Made by a program: the position numbers and the translations under genes. Below, one piece after another: positions 5,798 to 11,282 of a stretch of 11,282 nt of DNA (the first letter of the stretch is position 1; each line of letters begins with the position of its first letter). Source of the DNA: Acidobacteriota bacterium (GTDB taxonomy: Bacteria > Acidobacteriota > Terriglobia > Terriglobales > Acidobacteriaceae); contig JAGWML010000090.1 in assembly GCA_028873155.1 (NCBI GenBank), forward strand, positions 1 through 11,282, in the 5' to 3' direction. The notes beneath the pieces are model-generated. The model was given only the letters and a program-made list of their open reading frames with translations, was not told the DNA's origin and did no database searches.

Positions 5798-7924
5798 ATG
5801 GCAAAGCTGATTCAAGCCGTTGTTGCTGCAGTGCTGACGACCGTTGCCTGGTCCCAGACCATTCATGGCTGCGGTGGCATTACCCTTCCTCCACCGCCAG
5901 TGGCTCAGGCAGATCCGGTTGATGGCTTGTATGCAGGCACACGCGTCACCGACAGCTATCGCTGGCTTGAGGACGCAAAGAGTCCTGAAACCCGAGCCTT
6001 CATCGACGCAGAGAATGAGTACACAGCGCGCTACTTCCGCCAGGTTCGCATGCGCAGTGGCGTGGTCGATCAATTGCAAGATCTGGAAAGCATCGATGTG
6101 TGGTCGCTTCCCATCCAGCGCGCGGGGAATCTGTATTTCCTCAAACGCGCGACCGGCGAGGATCAGGCATCGATCTACATTCGCCGCGGATGGGCCGGCA
6201 AAGATGTGCGCCTTCTCGATCCCGCCGTACTGAGCCGCGACCCCGACACATCGTTCACGCTGGAAGACGTCTCGCGCGACGGCAATCTGATTGCCTACGG
6301 CGTGCGGCGCGGCGGCGCAGACGAGAATGAGATCCACATCTTCAACATCACATCAGGCAAAACGCTCGAAGACACGCTTCCCGCCGGCCTCTACGGTTCA
6401 GTCAGCTTCGCGCCAGAGGGCGCCGGTTTCTATTACACACGCACCAACATGCAGGGCTCGCTGCTCTATCTGCATGTGCTCGGAACGCGCATCGTGCGGG
6501 ACCAGCTTATCTTCGGCCATGAGTTCCGCGGCGAGCCTCTCGGTCCCATTGATCTGCTGCGATCAACGATTACCGATGACGATCACTACCTCGTCGTCAC
6601 CATTCAGCGCGGCGTTCCCGCCCGGCGAGTTGACATCGTCTTTCGCGATCTGACCAAGCCCGGTTCGCCCTTCGAGGTGCTGGTCTGGTCGCTGGATGCG
6701 CGCTTTTCCGCCATCCGGGCCAAAGGGGCCTGGTATATAAGAACCGACTATGCCGCACCCAACGGGCGCATCCTGCGCGCCGATCCAGGCGTCGCGCCGG
6801 AGGCCTGGACCAGCATCGTTCCCGAAACCAGCGATGCAATCGAGGATTTTTCCATCGTGGGCAGCACGCTCTATGTCACGCGACTGAAAGACGCGAAGAC
6901 AGAGACGGCTGTCTACACACTCGACGGCAAGCCACGAGGCGCGCTCGCAACCACCGGCATTGGGACCGTCTCCAGCCTCCGCGGCCGCACCACCGATCGC
7001 TACGGCTTCTTCAGCTTCCAGTCCTTCATCCAACCGCCCATCCTCTACCGCATCGATACGCTGACTGGACACCAGGAGATCTTCGCGCAACCCAAAGCGT
7101 CCTTCGATTCCGCGCAGTACGAAGTTCGGCAGGTCTTCTACACATCCAAAGACGGCACGCGCATCCCCATGTTCGTCGCCGGCAAAAAGGGCCTGCAACA
7201 GGACGGAACGGTACGCCTGTTGATGACCGGATACGGGGGCTTCAACGTCAGCATGACGCCAACATGGAATGCACGCTGGGCCTGGTGGATGGAGCAGGGC
7301 GGATGGTTTGCGCTCCCCAACCTTCGCGGCGGTGGCGAGTACGGCGAGCACTGGCACGATCAGGGCATGTTCGAGCAGAAGCAGAATGTCTTTGACGATT
7401 GGTTTGCCGCCGCGCGCTTCCTGATCGACGAGAAATACACAGCACCGGATCGCTTCGCCATCATCGGCGCGTCCAATGGCGGATTGCTCATGGGCGCCTC
7501 GATGACGCAACATCCGGAACTGTTTTCCGCAATCGTCTGCGGCTATCCCCTGCTGGACATGCTGCGCTACCAGCGCTTCCTGCAAGGCTCCCATTCGACG
7601 ACTGAATACGGCTCCTCCGATCATTCGGAGCAGTTCCGGTATCTCCTGAAGTACTCGCCCTACCAGAATGTGAAGGCGCACACCGCCTATCCAGCGATCC
7701 TCTTTTTCACGGGCGACAGCGACACCCGTGTCGATCCGTTGCACGCACGCAAGATGACGGCCCTCTTGCAGACTGCGTCCTCCAGCGGCCGGCCGATCCT
7801 GCTGCATGAAAGTACCGGCGGCGGCCACTCGGCTGGAGTGAGCCTGCAGCAGCGCATCCAGGATGATGCCGACCAGCTTGCCTTCCTCTGGACTGAAACC
7901 GGTCCGGCTGGGGCAAGTCACTGA
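5798..7924 (+). CDS. Exported prolyl oligopeptidase (S9A family serine peptidase)
   Basis: The enzyme cleaves short peptides after proline. The 708-residue product has an N-terminal export signal (MAKLIQAVVAAVLTTVAW), then the typical opening DSYRWLEDAKSPETRAF.DAEN (52-74) and a beta-propeller to about residue 430. The C-terminal alpha/beta-hydrolase domain contains GYGGFNVSMTP (478-488) and NLRGGGEYGEHWH (508-520). The catalytic triad is S559 in GASNGGLL, D642 in GDSDTRVDPLHARKM and H677 in GGGHSAG; R644 sits where the substrate-binding arginine of the pig enzyme lies. Length and order match complete S9A enzymes. The signal suggests the periplasm, and an imperfect lipobox (IHGC, 22-25) leaves a lipoprotein anchor open. 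The gene is monocistronic, 76 bases from the divergent murJ-like gene. Family is certain; natural substrates are unknown. Confidence 0.95.
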   Translation: MAKLIQAVVAAVLTTVAWSQTIHGCGGITLPPPPVAQADPVDGLYAGTRVTDSYRWLEDAKSPETRAFIDAENEYTARYFRQVRMRSGVVDQLQDLESIDVWSLPIQRAGNLYFLKRATGEDQASIYIRRGWAGKDVRLLDPAVLSRDPDTSFTLEDVSRDGNLIAYGVRRGGADENEIHIFNITSGKTLEDTLPAGLYGSVSFAPEGAGFYYTRTNMQGSLLYLHVLGTRIVRDQLIFGHEFRGEPLGPIDLLRSTITDDDHYLVVTIQRGVPARRVDIVFRDLTKPGSPFEVLVWSLDARFSAIRAKGAWYIRTDYAAPNGRILRADPGVAPEAWTSIVPETSDAIEDFSIVGSTLYVTRLKDAKTETAVYTLDGKPRGALATTGIGTVSSLRGRTTDRYGFFSFQSFIQPPILYRIDTLTGHQEIFAQPKASFDSAQYEVRQVFYTSKDGTRIPMFVAGKKGLQQDGTVRLLMTGYGGFNVSMTPTWNARWAWWMEQGGWFALPNLRGGGEYGEHWHDQGMFEQKQNVFDDWFAAARFLIDEKYTAPDRFAIIGASNGGLLMGASMTQHPELFSAIVCGYPLLDMLRYQRFLQGSHSTTEYGSSDHSEQFRYLLKYSPYQNVKAHTAYPAILFFTGDSDTRVDPLHARKMTALLQTASSSGRPILLHESTGGGHSAGVSLQQRIQDDADQLAFLWTETGPAGASH

Positions 7925-7992
7925 GCTGTCCACCATCGCTGAATCGCACCGTCCGCAGCATGACTTCTCTCTTCCCAGCGGAGTTCAATTTT

Positions 7993-8038
7993 GGGCAGGC
8001 GTAAGGACTGCGTCTCATACTGGGAATGAGGCTTGCCC
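7993..8038 (+). other. Two-stem RNA-like element between the peptidase and ribbon-helix-helix genes
   Basis: An outer 8-bp stem pairs GGGCAGGC (7993-8000) with GCTTGCCC (8031-8038) with one G-U pair. Directly stacked inside it, CTCAT (8014-8018) pairs with ATGAG (8026-8030) around a seven-base loop, leaving a 13-base bulge at 8001-8013. There is no U tract. It could end the peptidase transcript or form a structured leader for the gene at 8091. Structure is seen in sequence; function is inference. Confidence 0.4.
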
Positions 8039-8090
8039 TTCCTCGCTGCAACCTCTCGTGCCCGGCGACTTTGTGCGTAAGCTGGATGCC

Positions 8091-8672
8091 ATGCAAACCT
8101 TCGCTGAATCCTCCGGCGCGCCAAGTGAAGCCAGTTTCACGGCCATGTTTTCGGCATTCACATCTCGTCCCCCCGCGCAGAATGGGCAAGCCCCCGACGG
8201 GCCTTTTCAAGACGACGTCGTCTCCCTCAGCTATGAGCAGGCTCTGCGCTCCGCCACACGCAACCGTTCACTCTCTCCCATGCCAGTGGGGGCGTACTCA
8301 GCCGGTGACACCATTCCGGAGCAACGCGTCGCGCAACAGAAGAGAGTGCAGTCGCAGGCCGCGGACTCGCGCCCTTCTGCGCACAGGATGCGGATGTCAT
8401 CCTCTGTGACCATCCGGCTCGACGAGGCAGAGGGCAAAGAACTCAGAGCGCGTGCAGCAGAGGCAGGCCTGACGGTCTCAGCGTATCTGCGCAGTTGCAT
8501 CTTTGAGGTCGAAGACCTGCGCACGCAGGTCAAGCAGACGCTTGCACAGATGCGGACCCCTCCCGCTCCTCCGGCAAGTGTCCCGGCCATCCCATTGCAG
8601 GCTCCATCGACGGGCTGGCGCGATCGCATCTTTCCGCGATGGACCATGCATCGACCCGCTGCGCATGCTTAA
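8091..8672 (+). CDS. Ribbon-helix-helix domain protein of unknown function (MobC-like fold)
   Basis: The product has 193 residues from the only suitable ATG; an in-frame GTG at 8073 is an alternative and neither has a good ribosome binding site. The N-terminal half is low in structure but holds DDVVSLSYEQALRSATR (41-57), which looks conserved rather than random. The ribbon-helix-helix lies at about 103-138: strand SSSVTIRLD, helix A EAEGKELRARAAEAG, and helix B TVSAYLRSCIF. This resembles CopG and plasmid MobC-type proteins. It runs into a short coiled coil (EVEDLRTQVKQTLAQM, 139-154), a Pro/Ala linker and a basic end with an aromatic patch (GWRDRIFPRW). No relaxase or plasmid gene is nearby, so a mobilisation role is unlikely; a chromosomal DNA-binding protein is the better guess. 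Its stop codon overlaps that of the convergent methyltransferase gene. Confidence 0.78.
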   Translation: MQTFAESSGAPSEASFTAMFSAFTSRPPAQNGQAPDGPFQDDVVSLSYEQALRSATRNRSLSPMPVGAYSAGDTIPEQRVAQQKRVQSQAADSRPSAHRMRMSSSVTIRLDEAEGKELRARAAEAGLTVSAYLRSCIFEVEDLRTQVKQTLAQMRTPPAPPASVPAIPLQAPSTGWRDRIFPRWTMHRPAAHA

Positions 8673-10078
8673 TCAACTTCAAGGATGAGGCACTTAAGAT
8701 ACTCGGTCTCCGGCAGGTTCAGAATGACAGGATGGTCGAGAGATGCGCCGCGCCGCTCCAGCAGCCGAACGCGCCGGCCCGCATCCGCCGCTGCGGAGGC
8801 AACTGCACCTTCCAGTTCCTGCAACCCTACATGGTGGCTGCACGAACACGTGACCAGCATACCTCCCGGTCGAATCATGCGCAGAGCCCGCAAATTCAGC
8901 TCCTTGTAGCCGCGCACAGCTCCCTCAACGGCGCGCTTTGTCTTGGCAAAGGCCGGCGGATCGAGCACGATCGTATCGAATCGCTCGCCTGCATCGGACC
9001 ATCCGCGCAGCAGTTCGAAGGCATCGGCCTGCACCCAGTCCACCTCCGCGCGGATCTGGCTTCGGTTTGCAGCAAGGTTCCGCTCTGCTACTTCCAGCGA
9101 AGCGCGCGAAGCATCCACTCCAGTCACGCGCTCGCACACCGTCGCCAGGTGCAGCGCAAAACCACCCTGATAGCAGCACACATCCAGCGCGCGCCCGGTT
9201 GCTCCGAGCCGCTGCGCCCATTCGCGAGCGGCGGTATAGTTGACGCGCTGGTCCAGAAACGCTCCGGTCTTCTGTCCCGCATTGGCGTCGTAGTGAAAAG
9301 CCAGCCCGTTCAGCCGAAACACAGTACTGGTGACAGGATGCTCCGGTGCAACTGACCAGAGCGGAGCGAGGCTGGGGGCGCTCAGGCCCTCCAGCTCCCG
9401 CATGCGCGGATCGGGCCGTTCGAGAATCGACGCCGGCTGCAACTCCTCTTGCAGAACGCGCGCACAGACGCCACGCACTGCGTCATGATCCAGCCCCTTC
9501 ACGAGAAGCTGGAGAATCACCAGCTCGCCGTATTTGTCCACAATCAGACCCGGCAGCTCATCGGCCTCGCTGAAGCACAGGCGGCAGGCATCCGTCGACG
9601 CATCCAGCAGTGGTCGACGTCGCGCCACCGCCACACGCAGCCTCCGCTCCAGTAGCGCCATCCATTCGTTTTCATCGATCGCCTCGCGTGAGACAAGGCG
9701 CAAGGCAATTTGCGAGGCCGGGCTGTACAGAGCCGTGCCAAGCAGAAGGCCTCGTTCATCCGCAACCGGCAATAGAAACGGAGCAGGGCCTTCCCCTGCG
9801 TTCACAGATTCCACGTCGCCGGCATAGACCCACACGTAGCCAGCGCGCAGCCGGTCCGACGCTCGGCGTCTGATGACCGCCCCGAATCGCGATGCCGCTT
9901 CTGCATGCCCCTTTTGCGCTCGAACCTGGCGCTCGTTGGGTTCGGCTCGCCGCCCCTGCTGGGCTGCAGCTTTCCGGCTCTTGCCGCCGGCGGGCTTCGC
10001 CGCAGTGCTCGGCTCTTTCCTCACCTTAAGGCCAGATTCAGGACGAGTCTTCTGCGAGTCTTTGCGCGGCTTGGACAT
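8669..10078 (-). CDS. rlmI: Class I SAM-dependent 23S rRNA cytosine-5 methyltransferase, RlmI/YccW family
   Basis: E. coli RlmI methylates C1962 of 23S rRNA. The 469 residues comprise a 60-residue Lys/Arg-rich tail, then a PUA-like RNA-binding domain (about 64-135) and a linker domain with CFSEADELPGLIVDKYGE (168-185). The Rossmann methyltransferase domain has QKTGAFLDQR (269-278), the SAM-binding motif LDVCCYQGGFALHLA (298-312), VTGVDAS (318-324), DPPAFAK (373-379), GYKELN (390-395) and TCSCSH (410-415), whose cysteines are candidates for catalysis. E. coli RlmI has 396 residues and lacks the tail. The start is placed at the ATG at 10078, not 10084, because AAAGG abuts the first ATG and sits six bases before the second. 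It follows the cytochrome gene by 54 bases. Family is firm; the exact rRNA position is inferred. Confidence 0.92.
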   Translation of the reverse strand: MSKPRKDSQKTRPESGLKVRKEPSTAAKPAGGKSRKAAAQQGRRAEPNERQVRAQKGHAEAASRFGAVIRRRASDRLRAGYVWVYAGDVESVNAGEGPAPFLLPVADERGLLLGTALYSPASQIALRLVSREAIDENEWMALLERRLRVAVARRRPLLDASTDACRLCFSEADELPGLIVDKYGELVILQLLVKGLDHDAVRGVCARVLQEELQPASILERPDPRMRELEGLSAPSLAPLWSVAPEHPVTSTVFRLNGLAFHYDANAGQKTGAFLDQRVNYTAAREWAQRLGATGRALDVCCYQGGFALHLATVCERVTGVDASRASLEVAERNLAANRSQIRAEVDWVQADAFELLRGWSDAGERFDTIVLDPPAFAKTKRAVEGAVRGYKELNLRALRMIRPGGMLVTCSCSHHVGLQELEGAVASAAADAGRRVRLLERRGASLDHPVILNLPETEYLKCLILEVD

Positions 10079-10084
10079 CGGCAT

Positions 10085-10089
10085 CCTTT
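10085..10089 (-). promoter_or_regulatory. Ribosome binding site that decides the methyltransferase start
   Basis: AAAGG on the minus strand directly touches the ATG at 10084, which is too close to use, but is spaced six bases from the next in-frame ATG at 10078. This favours a protein starting MSKPRKD. Confidence 0.65.
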
Positions 10090-10132
10090 AGTTCGAATTC
10101 CTTCAGGCTGCCGGCGGTCGTGCTGCTGCGGA

Positions 10133-10561
10133 CTACTTCACCTGCAGGCTCTCGATGTACCGCACCAGATTGCTAATTCTGAGCTGCTTGTCCATCGAGT
10201 TCGTCTGGTTCATCCTACCAAGGATCGGGCCCCACACCGGCATTGCTGCCGAACCGTGCGCCGGAAGCGCAGAGCCAAATTCAAGAACGCTCACCAGGTG
10301 CGCATTCGGAAACTTGCCGCTGTTGCTTTTGCTCAGCACCGTCAGGTCAGTGGGCGCCGCCTTCAGTGCGGAGGCCACCGGGCCATTGCCCTTTCCATCC
10401 GCTCCGTGGCAGGGCGCGCAATAGCCCTGATACATTTTCTTACCATCCACCGGCGAGGTCTTGTTCACGGGAATTACTACCTTCGGTCCCGACTGCGCCA
10501 GGACGCTCATCCCGGCTGCGAGCAGGACTGCAGTTGCGAAAATGGGAAGGCGATGCAACAT
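10133..10561 (-). CDS. Exported mono-haem cytochrome c (class I / cbb3-type domain)
   Basis: This 142-residue protein carries electrons in the periplasm or attached to membrane complexes. It has a Sec signal peptide (residues 1-22, cleavage plausible after SVLA), one covalent haem site CAPCH (48-52) within GYCAPCHGADGKGNGPVA, and the probable distal ligand M107 in AMPVWG. The C-terminal helix (ISNLVRYIESLQ) is typical of the small cytochrome_CBB3 domain. The ATG has GGAG six bases upstream. It lies upstream of the rlmI-like gene on the same strand, 54 bases apart, so the two may share a transcript without any obvious functional link. No oxidase, peroxidase or quinol dehydrogenase partner is in the window, so its redox partners cannot be named. 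Confidence 0.93.
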   Translation of the reverse strand: MLHRLPIFATAVLLAAGMSVLAQSGPKVVIPVNKTSPVDGKKMYQGYCAPCHGADGKGNGPVASALKAAPTDLTVLSKSNSGKFPNAHLVSVLEFGSALPAHGSAAMPVWGPILGRMNQTNSMDKQLRISNLVRYIESLQVK

Positions 10562-10591
10562 AAATCACTCCGATCTCGACCACCATTCCGC

Positions 10592-10656
10592 CAGGGACTG
10601 TACTCCCCTGCTACGCACTGGCCGCTGTGACTGCGAGCACGCCCGAACAGTCCCTG
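10592..10656 (-). repeat. Perfect 10-bp inverted repeat in the cytochrome c leader/promoter region
   Basis: CAGGGACTGT at 10592-10601 and ACAGTCCCTG at 10647-10656 are exact reverse complements separated by 45 bases. They lie 31-95 bases upstream of the cytochrome start. The enclosed sequence can form smaller helices, for example CAC/GTG with an internal G-C pair near 10617-10630. The element could be a structured 5' leader or a pair of operator half-sites. A match of this length is near what chance allows in 11 kb, so its placement is the main support. Confidence 0.4.
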
Positions 10657-10755
10657 CGCCACTGACAAAACGTTCCCTCTGCGTGTTCGAATCACTCAAT
10701 CCCTCAGGCTTTCCTGCACAGAGGGCAGAATCATCATTCCGCGTTCAGCGTTGCC

Positions 10756-10820
10756 TTCTCAGAGTCAGTCTGCGAAACCCTTTTGATTGCAGCACAATCC
10801 GAGTTCTCAGTCTTCTGCGA
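10756..10820 (+). repeat. Paired direct repeats upstream of and overlapping the rel promoter
   Basis: Both copies contain TTCTCAG followed by TCTGCGA, with six bases between them at 10756-10775 and three at 10804-10820. The copies start 48 bases apart. The second covers the proposed -35 hexamer and most of the spacer of the rel promoter, a suitable place for a regulator to bind. No known operator consensus is recognised. Confidence 0.45.
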
Positions 10821-10832
10821 CACGGCTATAAT
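10804..10832 (+). promoter_or_regulatory. Sigma70 promoter of rel with consensus -10, probably giving a leaderless mRNA
   Basis: A perfect TATAAT at 10827-10832 follows a TTCTCA -35 (four of six bases) at 10804-10809 with a 17-base spacer. Transcription would normally begin about seven bases after the -10, at or next to the ATG at 10838. No Shine-Dalgarno precedes that ATG, consistent with a leaderless message. Confidence 0.65.
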
Positions 10833-10837
10833 GAAGT

Positions 10838-11282
10838 ATGGCGACTGTCCGGCAGGCCGTCCCGAAGGCAGATTCTTTGCCCGCCGCTGCGTCCCTTCAA
10901 GGACCAGATTCAGCCCCGCTGCCGCTTCCCGGCGAAGACGCCATCTCCCAGAGATTTGAAGCCCTCCTGCAACAGGTTCAGGCCAATCGTCCCACTGAGG
11001 ACGTTGGCCTCATCCGGAAGGCATGGGAGTTCTGCGTGCAGCATCATCAGGGCCAGATGCGCGCCTCAGGTGAGCCCTACATCATCCATCCCCTTGAAGT
11101 CGCCGAGGTCCTGGCTGAACTCAAGATGGATGCGACAGCCATCTCCGCTGGTCTGCTTCACGATGCTGTTGAAGATACCCCGGCTACCCGCGAAGAGATT
11201 CAGGCCGCATTCGGCGAGCAGGTCGCGCACATCGTCGAGGGCGTCACCAAGATTGACAAGATCCAGTTCGCCAATCGCGAAG
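10838..11282 (+). CDS. rel: RelA/SpoT-family (p)ppGpp synthetase/hydrolase, 3'-truncated by the window edge
   Basis: Rel enzymes make and degrade (p)ppGpp, the alarmone of the stringent response. The frame is open to the window edge; 148 N-terminal residues are visible. After about 35 variable residues comes the HD-type hydrolase domain: AWEFCVQHHQGQMRASGEPYIIHPLEVAEVL (62-92), then GLLHDAVEDT (105-114) and IVEGVTKIDKIQF (132-144). H84, H108 and D109 match metal ligands H53, H77 and D78 of Streptococcus Rel, and E112/D113 match the catalytic E81/D82. The hydrolase site is therefore intact so far, which argues for a bifunctional Rel/SpoT rather than a synthetase-only RelA. The synthetase, TGS and ACT domains lie outside the window. 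The start is the ATG at 10838; a TTG at 10877, with AAGG eight bases upstream, is an alternative. Confidence 0.95.
   Translation, partial: MATVRQAVPKADSLPAAASLQGPDSAPLPLPGEDAISQRFEALLQQVQANRPTEDVGLIRKAWEFCVQHHQGQMRASGEPYIIHPLEVAEVLAELKMDATAISAGLLHDAVEDTPATREEIQAAFGEQVAHIVEGVTKIDKIQFANRE

Noticed and set aside
6563..7936. A 457-codon open frame on the minus strand opposite the prolyl oligopeptidase gene
   Set aside because: It lies wholly opposite a gene with an intact catalytic triad, shows no recognisable domain, and open antisense frames of this length are common in GC-rich coding DNA.
8390..8560. Plasmid mobilisation locus, suggested by the MobC-like domain
   Set aside because: No relaxase, origin of transfer, integrase or repeat border is visible, and all neighbours are chromosomal housekeeping genes.
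10682..10706. tRNA T-arm-like sequence (GTTCGAATC) between the cytochrome and rel genes
   Set aside because: The T-stem has a mismatch, no anticodon arm can be placed at the right distance, and the only acceptor-like match (AGGGACT near 10593) would need a molecule of about 113 bases.
10675..10725. CCCTCTG and CAGAGGG as a hairpin or operator
   Set aside because: Seven-base arms 37 bases apart are expected by chance and the loop shows no further pairing of note.
10831..10840. ATG at 10831 as the rel start
   Set aside because: It is in a different frame from the HD-domain coding sequence, overlaps the TATAAT and reaches a stop after roughly 45 codons.

Overview
The window reads as ordinary high-GC bacterial chromosome, with tightly packed genes and no insertion sequence, CRISPR array, tRNA, rRNA or phage gene that I can see. 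The gene set suggests Acidobacteriota, probably class Terriglobia: a Pro/Ala-flanked bactofilin, a secreted S9A prolyl oligopeptidase, small mono-haem cytochromes and a ribbon-helix-helix protein with a LSYEQAL motif. This assignment rests on protein style, not on a marker gene, and is of moderate confidence.

Layout, left to right. (1) 1-1436, plus strand: the 3' end of a polytopic membrane protein, a 100-residue winged-helix regulator that overlaps it by 8 bases, and a second polytopic membrane protein 19 bases downstream. This looks like one operon of unknown function. (2) 1476-3126, minus strand: folK followed by tgt, 10 bases apart. This pairs one enzyme of folate synthesis with the enzyme that inserts the queuosine precursor into tRNA. 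(3) 3394-3903, plus strand: a bactofilin behind a sigma70-like promoter, ending in a strong hairpin that it shares with the convergent MurJ-family gene. (4) 3991-5721, minus strand: a MurJ/MviN-family transporter. It keeps some key residues of the lipid II flippase but has lost others. (5) 5798-7924, plus strand: an exported prolyl oligopeptidase, divergent from the murJ-like gene. (6) 8091-8672, plus strand: a ribbon-helix-helix protein of unknown function, preceded by a two-stem RNA-like element. (7) 8669-10561, minus strand: a cytochrome c followed by an RlmI-type rRNA methyltransferase, whose stop codon overlaps that of the ribbon-helix-helix gene. (8) 10838 to the right edge, plus strand: the start of a RelA/SpoT (p)ppGpp enzyme with an intact hydrolase active site. 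It is driven by a consensus TATAAT placed so close to the start codon that the mRNA may be leaderless.

Most genes are housekeeping: tRNA and rRNA modification, folate synthesis, envelope assembly and the stringent response. I did not find a clear new multi-gene system. The points most worth a second look are the altered cavity residues of the MurJ homologue, the apparently leaderless rel gene with paired repeats upstream, the membrane/regulator/membrane operon, the uncharacterised ribbon-helix-helix protein, and two candidate structured elements in intergenic DNA.
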